A stretch of DNA of 64,000 bases, from assembly GCA_014218235.1 (NCBI GenBank), contig CM024766.1, positions 22,603,346 to 22,667,345 of the forward strand, given 5' to 3'. This DNA comes from Colocasia esculenta. Lineage: Eukaryota > Streptophyta > Magnoliopsida > Alismatales > Araceae. Numbering within the stretch: the first letter of the stretch is position 1; every line of letters starts with the position of its first letter. Positions 10,891 through 23,463 of the stretch are shown here, one piece after another. The notes beneath the pieces were generated by a model. The model had not been told where the DNA came from and searched no databases. It worked only from the letters and a program-made list of their open reading frames with translations. A program made the position numbers and the translations under genes.

Positions 10891-12119
10891 CTACTCAAGT
10901 AGTCAGTCGCATTAAATGGCCTGCATGCAAAAATAGACAAGAAATATTCTTTCCAAGATGATATCCCAAGTTAGTAGAATAAGTTATATTCAATGGATAA
11001 AAAGAATACATAGATAAGTTTTTATCAAGCCTTCCTATCGAGGTAATCATACATTTCTATTAATATACGACTACAAAATGTTCAATAGAATGGACTACTG
11101 GCGTCTAAGTTATTCAAGGTATGTTTGCATTGACTGCTCTTCTATATTGCTTTTCAGAACATTAATAGATAGATAAAGAAAGAGAGAGATATTTGAATCA
11201 ATCTTTTCTTTAATACCATGATTGGGATTCTAAAATGACAAATCATATAAAAATATTTATGGAACATTATACTCAAAAACTTAATTTATATAAAGAATAT
11301 TTTATTATAAATGGAAACCTTTTTGTACTGCACAAAAGTTTTGTAAAATAAATATTTATCAAGTCATAATAAGAAAAATTAGTGATAATATTGTCTTAAA
11401 GGAAAACATTAGGAATTAAGTCAATCTGTAGATAGATATTCAAGAAATAAGAATTAAAAATCAACTAAGATAATTATATAAATAAAAATAGTTCACTTCA
11501 ACTATATGTTCGACTATAGAAGGAATTCATAGCATTTGTTGAAGAAACATATCGATTGGGGGTTCGATTGCTATGAAATACTTCGTCAGTCAGAGTGAAT
11601 ATCGGCTACCAAGAAAATATTTCATTCGAAGTAGAGTTCGACTCATGAGACGAGTCAAGTACAGTCAGAGTTAGACTTCGACTAGTGGGATAATTTGAAG
11701 TTCGATTTTGACTTATGTTATAAGTTCAGAGTTAGACTTCGACTATTGAGGGAACTTATGCTTCAGTTGAATTCAGATTTTGACTCCTACTTTGACTTCA
11801 GAACAATATATATTCAGTCGATCTCACACTTAGCTGATTTTACTCTATTCTTTTGTATACTGTTTAGAGTTGTATAGACTAATAAGTCATTCAATATTCA
11901 GAAAAATTATCTTGAAACCAATTTCTATCTTTAGTCAATAAATATTCACAACGAATAAATTCATCTTATCATTAAATAGTTTTTTGTCAATAAAATGAAA
12001 ATCAATATAATTTATCATCATGAAAACAAAAATAAAAGGAGCATGAGTAAGATGCAGAAACTAACAAGTTATAATGCAATTAAATTCTAGATTACAAATG
12101 CTATCAACATTATTTTCAT
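10891..12119. other. AT-rich spacer, no gene seen
   Basis: Only a short degenerate repeat is visible: CAGAGTTAGACTTCGACTA occurs twice at about 11659 and 11729 within a GA/CT-rich patch (11600-11800). Confidence 0.5.
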
Positions 12120-12257
12120 CATTAATCAGCGACGTTCCTCCATTAATTAGCGACAGAAATTTTTCGTCTCTATTTCCTCGCTAACCAATGGTGAAAATTT
12201 TTCTATCACAAATTTCAGCTGCAAATTTCTATCCCTAATCCTACTTTTTCTTGTAGT
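12120..12257 (-). mobile_element. Degenerate CACTA-like terminus
   Basis: Positions 12245-12257 read TTTTTCTTGTAGT, the complement of ACTACAAGAAAAA, matching the CACTA terminal repeat except for the final base (A instead of G after it). Upstream are GCGAC and GAAAATTT motifs (AGCGACGTTC, AGCGACAGAAATTT, TCGCTAACC) typical of subterminal repeats. No partner end or transposase was found, so this is a relic or a solo end. Confidence 0.45.
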
Positions 12258-15200
12258 AAGATATATTTTATTTTTGTACTTGTATTGTCGATCGGGCCCT
12301 TATACCTTACAAACAATGAAATTTATATTCTTGGTATGGTTATTTTTAGTTATTTGTTCATGTCTCCAAATGAAGACTTGTGAGTGGCAAAATAAGATAC
12401 GGATCTTTAATAAGTTTTGGATCTCGAGTCATAGATATGAGAGAGGAATGCGACTAATGGGTATGGGGATGAAGGGGGGCATCTAGCAATTGAACTGAGG
12501 CAGAGGAGGGCATAGGTGGTGAAGATCAAAGGGTAGTCGGGGTAGATAGGGGCAGAAGGCATATATATGAGACGTAGAGAGAAGACCGGCCTAGGGGATG
12601 TGGTCGAGGAGGGTCAACCAGGCAGCAGGCATCGTGGAGGAGGATGTGAATGGGCCAAGAGGAGATGAGGTCTTTGCAGTAGATCTGGAGAAGCAGAGAA
12701 CAGCAGACGCAAAACGGCTTTAGCCGATGCAACAGAGGGCGAAGGAGAGAGAGAGTTGGGAAAAGAAGAAATGGGCGGGAGAGGATAGTCTCGATGCAGT
12801 GGTGGTCGAAACTAGTAAGAAAAACAAAGACAACGGAGAGTAAGAGAAGAAAAGGAATGGAAAGAAACAGAAAATTTGAGGGGTGGGAAGTGCCTTGCGG
12901 CAGCGCTCCCCTCCTACGTACATTTCTGCCGCATGAATGCGACAACAAATCCGTTGAAATCATGGGACAAAATCCTAGCGTAAATATCCAAGGGTTCTGC
13001 TAGGAAACCTTAGTAGAGGCCGTGGTCAAGTGATTTACCCCTAGATAAATTTGATGTTAGCTGGTATATTTGGATTTGAGTAGGTGGTATAATCTAACCT
13101 AGGGTTATAAAAAGGTTAACTCAAACTTATCTCTGCCCACCATATGCATAATCCACTTTGATAAATGGGTAAGCAACCCATGATTATGTTAACTAGATGT
13201 ATGTTGACTTATTTTTTATCCTAAATTATTTTGAAACAAAAAATAATAATTTTCCCTTTGTTAACTGGGAGTTGCGCTGCCTCACTTATTCCGGTTGGGT
13301 GGAGCTACCCTATCATGCCCGCAGTTTAATTTCTGTACCCTGGTTAACTTATACCACCACCCCAAACTCATTTTTTCTTTGAACTATGCATTTACACCTC
13401 CCATACCCCTACATACCCTGGGGTTAAATGGCTATCCAAGTGCGGTACGTGGGGCAAGGAACATATCCCCTGATCGGCATCTTTTTTTTTTTAACATATT
13501 TCTGCTGCCCATTTCATAAAATGTGAACTTTTTCTTATTTTTTAACAAGGGTAACCGGATTTGGGGAAGATGAGTTATCTATTGAGTCCCATTTTTCTTT
13601 TCAAAATACAATGGATTAACTTTTGAGTTATTCTTTATCAAATTAACTCATCTATGGGATTGCTTAATCATCAACTAACGCCGCGCTTGATCAGTGATCC
13701 AGATTAATGGAAAGATGCCCAATAATAATGTCAAGAACATGGGCATGTGCCTTCCATCAGTTACTGAGCCACCGTTGTGTCCCGAGTTAATATTTTAACA
13801 AGTACTTGAAAACATTTGATATCCAGATCAGAACGCTCCATGTATTTATGCCAATGCGATTAACAGTTTATTCTAAAAGGTGGAGTCAAATCATATTTAA
13901 TTTTGATGGATATGTGGGGTTTACCTGAATCACATTTGTTGTTCATGAAATGTGAGTAAAAAAATTGATAGTCTTGGAAAAAAGAATATCGTGGAGTTCC
14001 AACTCTAGCTAGTCTCACATTCTATGTACCTTCGTATATATCATTAAAACAGATTCCTCATAAAAAAAATAAATGTAGAATATTGTAACAAGTAATCAGG
14101 TAAGATGATAATATATCAAATATATATATATATATATGGTGCCAAGTCTTCCTGCAATGATAATATTACTATATACCCATTAAAATAGAAGAAGCTAATC
14201 ATGTCAGCAATCTTGCCGAATCACTTCATGTGGATGATATCTTAACCGTGTTGGATATGAATTCAACTCCCATGCATGAGCACATGTGTCTGCTGAGGCA
14301 TTAATTTGGTATTCATCTATGAGAGAGAGAGAGAGAGAACATGCATGGCATGGGGATGTGTACGTCGTGTTCCCCTGCGCCATGTGCATCCACGAGTCTC
14401 GTCGAGTAGTACGACAAAGTTACACCCACGAGCCAGCCGGAAATTCCAACAGCGTTTCCTAACTGCGCATGTAGCCAACCAATGGAAAACTTGTATTTTC
14501 TTTAACTGTGGCGCGTGGGGAGCCTCCTCCTCATCACTCAAAGCCACCCGCAAGTCCAGATACAGCCCCACCCTCGACCTTGTCTCACTCCAACCCTAAC
14601 CTCATGCAACGGGCATAACTTTAGCCGCCACCCAAGAGTTAGTCCCTTCAAAATTTTATACTTGAGCTTGCTCGGGTGTGCAGACAGGTTGCTAATCATG
14701 TATTAAGGAGGAAGCCTAGCTACAAACTTAGCGACCCAATACGGTCTTTTGTTAATTAGCAATCCTTGGTTCTCCCACCATTCCTTAATCACCTCAAACT
14801 AAGGATTATATTAGTGATATCGGTGATTACAACGAGGACAATGGCATGTGCCAAGATCGGGAGATGGGCAGCCACCAGTTTTTGGAGCCCACGAGCTGCG
14901 CCACAAGTTTCAAGGTCACTAGTTGATGCTGGTAAGCGAGCACAACACATACGTGGCTGACAAAACCCAATTAATTAACAATCCGAACCCATGTTGTTAA
15001 CCTAGAAAAGTTCGGATAACGTCATTTGATGGCCCAAGGATCAAATGCAGGTGAAGCTCCTGTATAGCTGTGGTTGACAAATGAACTCGTACGCTTCAAG
15101 CTAAGTTGTTCTGCCTTGATGCAATCACAACACTTAGAAGAAACTGATCATATCGACAAGAGAAATATTTAGTGTACATTTATGATGTGCACTAACTTAG

Positions 15201-15796
15201 ACAAGTCCACTAGAATGTGTTGTGTCATTTATCTTTAAGATTTGAAAAAATAAGATAAGAGAGATATTATAATCTCTCAAAGATAAATGGCCCACCTCTA
15301 GTAAATGTGCCATGTAATTTATTGCATATCAAAATATAAAAATGTACTGCTTCTCTTTCTATATCGGCAATAACACAGGAGTACAATGCGCGCGGTATGG
15401 CCGCCCATGCATTTATGAACTCAAATAAGTTGAAGAGAGATCCACTTGAACAAACCGCCACCCCCACCACCAAAAAAGATAATAATAAAAGCAACCGATA
15501 CTACGTTTCATTAAAATAAGATATTAGTATATTAATTACGATGAACCGGAAAAATTATACAGTAAAAACGTTAACATCTATGTTCTTATTAAAATAAATA
15601 TTCTGGTTATTTATATATAGGATGAGTTGACGGCCCATTTATGGGAGTTCTCACGGTGTCCAGCAGAGCAGTTTCTTTTATGAGAGTGACAGAGCAGGCT
15701 TAAGATAATTTTATATATTAGTTTGCAATTTCCTAAAAAGTGTAAGTTCTTGAATGTGCATGAAGATTAGCAGTACAGTTCATTTATATGAGAGTA
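12258..15796. other. Spacer without a supported gene
   Basis: The stretch holds a purine-rich patch (12480-12960), an AT run at about 14119-14138, a GA run at about 14321-14338 and short open frames of unremarkable composition. None shows a recognisable domain, splice structure or conserved motif. Confidence 0.5.
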
Positions 15797-15979
15797 GAGA
15801 AAGACTTATTCCACTTTTACATTGCACTTTAAGTGTAATGTGACTTGACATAAGGTTCATGTGGCATCCAACAATTGGATGACTACTTTATCACTCCTCA
15901 TGTGAGGCGTGTTACATGGACCTTATACCTAGTCACATTACACTTAAAGTACAATGTAAAAGTATAATAAGTCTTTTTC
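15797..15979. mobile_element. Mutator-like MITE, 183 bp, 9-bp target duplication
   Basis: Arms of about 66 bp (15797-15862 and 15914-15979) are inverted repeats with few mismatches; termini read GAGAAAGACTTATT and AATAAGTCTTTTTC. The flanks are a perfect 9-bp direct repeat ATGAGAGTA (15788-15796 and 15980-15988). Long arms starting with G plus a 9-bp duplication are typical of Mutator-like elements. It has no coding capacity. Confidence 0.85.
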
Positions 15980-15988
15980 ATGAGAGTA

Positions 15989-16707
15989 ATACTTACTGTA
16001 CAACTAGATGTGTGCCACCATCCACTGGCTAATGTATCACAATAATTAAAAAACCTAAGTGATTAAAATAACTTAAGTGATCATTCTTTTATCATTTGTA
16101 GATCAACCGTTGTTAAAAAAAAACGTGTAGATCAGTCATATAAAAATATGTTTGAATTGTATTAACTGTTACATAGTTAAATATGTAACAATTACTGAAA
16201 TACTTTTTGACCTATCATAAATCTTGTAGTCTGCATATAAACTAATTATATTTAGTGTTTTTATTACATCAATTGTTGCTGTGCAGGTAGGTGTGTAATA
16301 AGTATCATCCTAGAGACAAGGCGCACCTTTTTTCAAAGTGGACTGATGGCGAATTAAACCAAGGTAACCCATAGTTAAAAGTAACCTAAGGTAGATCTAT
16401 CCTATTTCAACTTCTAATGGATGTCCAAATTTGGACGACTCTGCTGGCCCACTTTACTTGCTAATATCTTAAGTCTAATTCGTGCTTAAACCATATAAAA
16501 TGGATATACTTATTATTGTCATGATAGATTCACAGCTATGATAAAAAAAAATACTTGCCATAGAGATAGACAGTGGCCAAATGCACTACGAAAATTTAAC
16601 CGGGTGCAGTTTACTTTTTCATTTGGGTCGTGCCCGCTAGATTTGGTCTAAAGTTATTTTGGGCTCATGGTATGACATGGTCCAAAAGTCTGATCTAATC
16701 CTTGTTT
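15989..16707. other. AT-rich spacer, no gene seen
   Basis: No coding frame, RNA gene or repeat boundary is supported here. Confidence 0.5.
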
Positions 16708-17345
16708 AGAGCCTATTTGATAACACTTAATAGACATATAATACTCAAAATAACTAATTTCTAAGATTTTAAATTATTTGATAAAACATTTGAAATAACG
16801 TCCAATTTCATTACTTAAATATGAAAAACTACTTTATTTTTAAGTCAGGAGAAATCACTTTTTTTTCAGACCTTTTAACTTTTTCAACCTGCAATGGCCT
16901 CGAGTCGTCAGAATTCAATGGCAGGCAACTCCATCAATGACCAGTTGCCAGATTCTGGTGATCGACAAGTCGTTGGATTTTTATAGACTATCGTTGGATT
17001 TTGACAGACTGTGTGGACGATCAGTTGTTGAATTTCGATGACTCCGTCGACGACCGAAATCTGATGACTCCGTTAGTGACCTATGAATCCAATCACCAGA
17101 CTCTGATGGTCAACAGTTAGATTCAAATCACTGGCCACCTTTTCATATATTAAGATGTTCAAAAGTTACTTAAATATAATGTTTTTATCAAATAAGATAC
17201 TAATTTAGATGTTACTTAAGTTAATTATTAAACAACTTTTAATAAGTGTTGGACATATATTAAGTACTTTTTAAATTTCAGATTTAGATAATACATGCGA
17301 AATAAGATTTTTGACTTAAGAGTTAAATAATATCAAACAGACTCT
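16708..17345. mobile_element. Non-autonomous DNA element, about 638 bp, with 24-bp inverted ends
   Basis: The left end AGAGCCTATTTGATAACACT and the complement of the right end AGAGTCTGTTTGATATTATT match at most positions. Such TGTTTGATA ends are common in hAT-like plant elements. The centre (16880-17110) contains repeated GATCGACAAGTCGTTGGATT-like words. I found no target duplication: the right end lies only 3 bp from the chromovirus LTR at 17349, so the original flank may have been displaced. Confidence 0.5.
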
Positions 17346-17348
17346 TAC

Positions 17349-20234
17349 TGTAACGCCCCGCGTGGAATATCGGAGCGATATTACAGTTATTAAATAGTAC
17401 AGAGCGAGAAATAAATAACAAACCATTGCACAAATGAGAATAATATCAAATAACTCTAATTTCATTAATAATCCATACAATATCTATTACATCCATCCAT
17501 CAGAGCCAAAACTAGGGCCCATAGTACTTTATTGAAATCTAAACTAATACATACTGACTAAATGACTACTACTCTAACTAACTACTACGCCATGATAGCT
17601 GATCGGGTCACTCCTGAGCAATATCCTCGTCAGTCTCATCCTCGTGAGTGTGGTTGCCTCCATCAGACTCACCTGAATACATGAAATAAAACGCAAGATG
17701 AGCGAATAACGCCCAGTAGGACTTAATATCTCATGAGAACAAATATGCTTTAAATAATTAATGTCTTAAATGGCTGGGTAACTAAAGAGTATAGTCATGT
17801 AGAGCAAGTAACTGTAGCAAGAGAACAATAGCACTAGTACAGTGAAAATAGCACAACGAGAATGATAATGGAATGGCCATGTAACGATAATAGCATGCAA
17901 CGATAGCGCTTGTATAGCACTCGAATAGATAGCACTTTGATTGTCATTGATTAATTGTTATAGTATTAAATGGCACTAGATGCATGCCGTACACATCCTG
18001 ATCATGTAACCCTCGCAAGGAAATGACACTCTTTGGACGCTCTCCCCAGGACCAGACCGGGCCCTATTGCACTAGCATATAGCACTGTTTGTTATTTTGG
18101 ACAATCAATTGTATGGCCAAATAGAGTACCAAGAAGAGATGAGAGTAATAGACAAACTAGATGAGAGTATAGAGTGAAAGTGAACAGATGAGCGTAATGA
18201 GATAGTAGATGAGATAGGGGTATAATCGTAAAACACTGTTAAACCACGATAGTAACAGTTGCATAGCACAGGTCGGGTACCGACAGTCTGGTAGAAGTCA
18301 ACACCGCCCACTAGCCGTGCTATGAACACAAGCTAGATGGTCCGGCATGATCACGAGGTAAGAAGGAAACACTAAGGCCATGGATCGTACTGATCCCTAA
18401 GGGTGTAACAGGTTTTAAGGGTACAACCAGCTCGTCGGCTAAGGACGTGCGCCAAAGTCAAGAAGACTTACGGAGGTCTTGACAAGGAGTCTCTGGTCCT
18501 GTCAGGAGTCTTCCCAACGGAGAGGTGGTCCATGCCAAGAAAGTGTGTAGAAAACTAAGGTCCGTCATGCCTCGAGTGCTCGAAGGCCGAGGGAAGCGGT
18601 AACGGTGTTTAAAACGTGCGAGTAAAATGAAGACAAGTGTAATTATTTAAATAGGGAATTTAGTAATTTATTTTACTAAATTATCAGATACATTAGTGAG
18701 TAATTTAATAGAGTTTAATGGCAAACATGATTGTAAAGTGTGTGCAAGTGTAAGAAATCAAGAGAGCATGTATGGCTATGCATATACTTTTTAAATTAAT
18801 TAATTTCATGGAGATTTTATCCATTTACATTTAACAAGTCGAAATTAATCATGACAGTACTTAATTGGGGTTAATCAAGGCTTATATGTCATTAATAGCA
18901 AGGTTATAATGGTAATTTAGGGTTCTGGCTACGACAGTCAGGTCGCGACGTAGGGGTCTATCGTGTTCAGGTTGCGACGAATGATCCTGCCATGTTCTGT
19001 GGAACCGGACGCCGGGGGTTGAACCGGGGAAGGTCGCGACATGTCGGCCCGTCGCGTTAAGAACGCGACGGTTCTCCTTGTCGTGACCCCCTCCTGAGGT
19101 CGCGACGGGTCGGGCTGTCGCGATCTCAGAAGGTGGCCTGAGCCCAGAAAAGAGCTTTTGCCCCTTTTCCACGTGGGTTTCATCCCTCATAGCCCACTTC
19201 AAAAATCGATATAAAATCACAGAAAGTTCCAAAATTAATGAAATAAATTTTAAACGAAACCAGACATGGAGATCTATCACTGGGTATGATGAATTAGAAA
19301 ACAAACATGTTTAGGACATGCTTTGATTAGGTTACTTTTCGGTGACCTAAACATGCAAAGTCATGGATCAACGAATTAATTAGCAATGGATACATGATGA
19401 AAATTAGGGAAACTAGGGGCGTTTGAAAGCCAACAACAAGTAGTATTTATGAAAATATTCACATGGCATGGGATCATGTACATACATGGATTGATGGCAA
19501 TAATGTAGGTTCGGGTACATGGAGACCACAGGATTTCACAGAATTAATTCTCCCTCACGTATGAACGAAAAAGTGTGAAATCATGGGGCTTTCGAAGAGG
19601 GTGCATGGTCTGCCTACGGTTTAAATTTCACGAATTTAGCTTGAGAGATTACCTACCTTTTGTTGCAATGATGAAAACCCTAAGTTTGATGACGAAGATA
19701 GAAAAATGCTCCATGCTCCAAGCCTTCTCCCTTTGCTCTCCATGTCCAAAACTCCTCCTCTTCATCTCCTAGAGCTCCAACAACGTTCTATGGGTTGCTA
19801 GGGCCGAGTTTAGGGTGTTTTGTTTGCTAATAAAGTCCTAACCCTTCTAAGAGTCCTCCCTTCCATTAAATTCCGAATTTCCCATATTTATCTCCCACTT
19901 TCTCTCCTTTATCTCCTAATTAGGGTTAGGAAGATATCAAATTTCGTGGGCAAGGGTTAGGGTAAGTATAGGACTCCTTTTTATGATATATATGGCTTAT
20001 TTAGCATTTATCTTAAACCCCTTTCTAATTATTAATCAATTATATATGAAATTGGATTAATTATTTCCCATCCCATGATGGGCTCCTCTCAATTAGGCCC
20101 ATTATTTTGTATTTGAGCCATTTACACAACCCATTATTGATTTAACTTAATGGGCTTGATTTAATTCCCATTTATTACATTTATTAATTAAAATTTTTTA
20201 TTTTATTCAGGATTTAAAAATCAAGGGTGCTACA
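17349..20234 (-). mobile_element. Chromovirus (Ty3/gypsy) LTR, 2886 bp, antisense; element A
   Basis: The plus strand begins TGTAACGCCCC and ends GGTGCTACA, so the minus strand is a TGTA...TACA LTR. Directly outside its 5' end on the minus strand is a purine tract AAGAGGGGGAGGA (20235-20247), the polypurine primer, and then the tail of a chromodomain polyprotein, so this is a 3' LTR. Positions about 18920-19135 hold clustered GTCGCGAC words and perfect hairpins such as CGTCGCGTT-AAG-AACGCGACG (19050-19070). No second LTR or internal body follows because the copia fragment begins at about 20346. Confidence 0.8.
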
Positions 20235-20345
20235 TCCTCCCCCTCTTAAAAAGAATTTGGTCCCAAATTCATATGATCATAAGAGGAAGAATGACGTACC
20301 GAATAATTTTGGATAATTTCATCGCATTGTTGCTTCGAGTTGCAT
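20235..20345 (-). pseudogene. Polypurine tract and chromodomain tail of element A
   Basis: On the minus strand, residues LEATMR, a stop, then NYPKLFGT match the usual end of plant chromovirus polyproteins (WELEATMR-x-NYP-x-LF). They are followed by a hairpin GAATTTGG-GA-CCAAATTC (20253-20270) and the polypurine tract. Upstream sequence is lost at the junction with copia DNA. The short frame and one in-frame stop mark it as a remnant. Confidence 0.7.
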
Positions 20346-20354
20346 CCACTTCAA

Positions 20355-23300
20355 GAGGAAGAGGCAAAATGTTGCATCCACTTCAAAGGCGGGGCAAACA
20401 CCGAAGTGCCAAAGAGGCAAGCGCGGTGGAAAGAGGGATAAGTCGAAGACCAAATGCCATAATTGTGGACAACTGGGACATTTCACTCGTGAATGCACTG
20501 AGCCGAAAAAAGTATTCCAATTTCTTTGCTCTCCTACTGTGCATGCTTGTTCCCATATTCTAGTTGCTCGAACAAATCCTGAATGGATAGTGGATTCAAG
20601 AGTGACCAAGCACATACAAGGGATCGAGCAGGGTTCGTGGATTATCGCCGAATCTCAGCGGGATCGCAAAAAGTATATATGGGAAATGGTTCCAGCGAGG
20701 AATTCCTTGGAGTTGGTGTGTATCAACTTAAGTTAAAGACTGGACTAGTCTTAACTCTCCATGAAGTGCTCTATGCGCCTAGAGTTCAGCATAATCTACT
20801 ATCAGTCTCGTCATTCTTAGCATTAGGCTTCTCTTTTTCTTTTGCTAGCAACCAAGTTGACATTTGTTTGAACAATGTTATATACGGTCATGCTTTATTC
20901 ATGGATGGTTTATTTAAATTAGATTTGGATTATCATAATTCTCTTGTGTCTTATGTGGTAAATACTGATAATAACCTTGATTCAAAAATTTGGCATGCTC
21001 GGCTAGGACACATAGGACAAGGTAGAATGATAAGGTTAGCTCGAGAAGGCTTATTAGGCTCACTCGCTAAAGTCAATCTTCCTGTGTGTGAATCATGTTT
21101 AGTTGGTAAGACATGTCGCAAGCCTTTCGGAAAGGCTAAGAGAGCCACTGAACTCTTACAATTGATCCACTCCGACATTTGCGAACCCATGAGTGTGAAG
21201 ACCCGTCAAGGGGCTTCCTATTTCCTCTCATTTATAGATGATTATTCACGATTTGGATATGTCTATCTGATCACTCACTGCTATGAAGCGTTATATTGTT
21301 TCAAACACTTCTTGGCAGAGGCTGAGAATCAATTAGACAAAACCATAAAAGTTCTTCCGACAGATCGAGGACGTGAATATCTTTCAGATGAGTTTCAAAC
21401 ATTATGTGAAGAAAAAAGAATACGCAGACAATTAACTATTCCATATACACCGCAACAAATGGTGTTGCTGAGAAACGGAATAGAACACTGTTAGATATGG
21501 TTAGGTCGATGATGGCGCATGCCAACCTTCCAATATTTTTTTGGGGGGATGCTATAATGACTGCGGCCTACATCCTTAACCACGCACCTTCACAGTCAGT
21601 TCCTTCCACCCCTTATGAGTTATGGCGTGGTGAAAAATCAAATTTAGATAACCTACGCCCATGGGGTTCAGCGAGATATGTCCATGACATTTCTCACAAG
21701 TTGGGAAAACTTGGCCCTAAAGCTAGAAAGTTTATCTTTATAAGATATCCTGAAGGCTCTAAGGGTTATGTCATGTATGGACAACATCTGAATGGAGGAA
21801 TGACAGAAAAAGACGTCCGAGATGTTGTTTTCTTAGAATCAGAATTTCCTAGTATCGGCGACACTGGAAAGAGTCTTGATCTCTATGAGTTGGATGACCC
21901 TAATGATGTTCTACCATCTTCCAGCGAAGGGAGGGAATTAGTTCCTAACTAGGAAGCCGCTGGAGATAGTAGAGATGATCATCATGATAGTGGGAGCTTT
22001 GTGCCCAGTGGGAGCACACCTATAGAAGAACAAGACGATCAAATATGCCGTAACAAACGTGGACACATGCCTCGTCGTCGATTTGAGATCGAAGAGGAAG
22101 CTCTTGTGTGCCAGCTTGCTGATGATGATGAGCTTACTTCTATTAAAGAAGTATTAACTTCATCTGCTAGTAATGAATGGAAGGAAGCAATGCAAGATGA
22201 GATGGACTCTATGAGTAAGAATCAGGTTTGGGAACTTGTCGACCTCCCTCCAAGGCATAAGGCTATTGAAAATAAATGGATTTTCAAAGTCAAACGTAAG
22301 GCGGATGGATAAATCGACAAATATAAAGCACAACTTGTGGCAAAGAGATATACTCAAAAGGAGGGTATACATTTCGATGAGACATTCTCCCCAATGGTGA
22401 GATTCACATCGGTTCACCTTATTCTAGCCATTGTTGGACGTTTAGACTTAGAACTTTTTCAGATGGACGTTAAAACAACATTTCTCAATGGAGAACTAGA
22501 CGAACAAATTTATATGGTTCAACCAGAAGGTTTTGAGGCAAAGGGACAAGAGCGCAAGTTTGTCGTGTCAAATGTTCCATTTATGGCCTCAAACAATCGT
22601 CTAGACAGTGGTATTTTAGATTTTATAAAACTATTATCTCATTTGGTTTTGAGATGATTGAAGAAGACCACTGTGTATATGTTAAACGTATGGCGGAAAA
22701 GATTCTTATTTTGTCATTATATGTTGATGACATTTTATTGGCTGGAAATGACATGGAATCTATTGAAGCCACTCGAGAATGGTTGTCTTCTATCTTTGAG
22801 ATAAAAGACATGGGTGAAGCAAATTATGTGCTAGGAATAAAAATCACAAGAGATTGCTCGAATAAACTTCTGTGTTTGTCACAGGAGACTTATATAAATA
22901 AGATTCTTGAGCGATTCCGAATGCATTATTCGAAACCCATCGATACTCCAATTGATAAGAGTTGTGTTTAAGTATCAGTCAATGTCCACAAACTGATAAG
23001 GAAAAGAATGAAATGTCTAAAGTGCCATATACTGCTGCAATTGGGAGCCTAATGTACGCCATGTTATGTACACGGCCAGACATTAGCTTTGCGGTGGGTC
23101 TTGATAGTCGTTATCAAAGTAATCCCGATCTCGTTCACTGGAAAGCAGTCAAGAGAATTTTTCGATATCTCTGTGGTACTTCGGACCTTGTCTTATGTTA
23201 CAAAGGAGGTGACTTAAGATTGAGAGGTTACAACAATGCTGATTGGGCCGGTGATAAAGATGAGCGCAAATCCACCTCAGGCTATCTGTTTATGTTAGGT

Positions 23301-23463
23301 GGAGGGGTCATTTCTTGGTGTAGCAAGAAACAAACGTGCATCACTTTATCCACCATGGAATCAGAATATGTGGCTTATTCTGCAGCATGTTAAGAGGCTG
23401 TTTGGTTGCAAAGTTTCTTACAGCAATTGGCCATGACACATTTATCAAAGGAGGCGGTGGTGC
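20355..23463 (+). pseudogene. Copia Gag-Pol, first part: zinc knuckle, protease, integrase, RT, start of RNase H
   Basis: A CCHC knuckle CHNCGQLGHFTREC lies at 20455-20496. The protease motif at about 20584 reads WIVDSRVTKH, where the catalytic DSG/DTG has become DSR. The integrase has the HHCC region (WHARLGH ... CESCLVGKTC, about 20990-21115), HSDICEPM and PTDRGREY; its last catalytic region is frameshifted near 21470. RT covers about 22130-22960 with QMDVKTTFLNGELDE and catalytic YVDD at 22720-22731. RNase H starts at about 22990, with ADWAGDKD and STMESEYVA. Frames break near 20620, 21480, 21950, 22311, 22600 and 22970, and a stop follows at 23391-23393. It cannot encode a working polyprotein. 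Confidence 0.9.

Noticed and set aside
12526..12963. 145-codon hydrophobic open frame on the minus strand
   Set aside because: Composition follows a purine-rich plus strand; no membrane-protein layout, motif or neighbouring exon supports a gene.
20319..20615. 98-codon minus-strand frame
   Set aside because: Most of it is the reverse of copia Gag; only the last few residues belong to the chromovirus tail.
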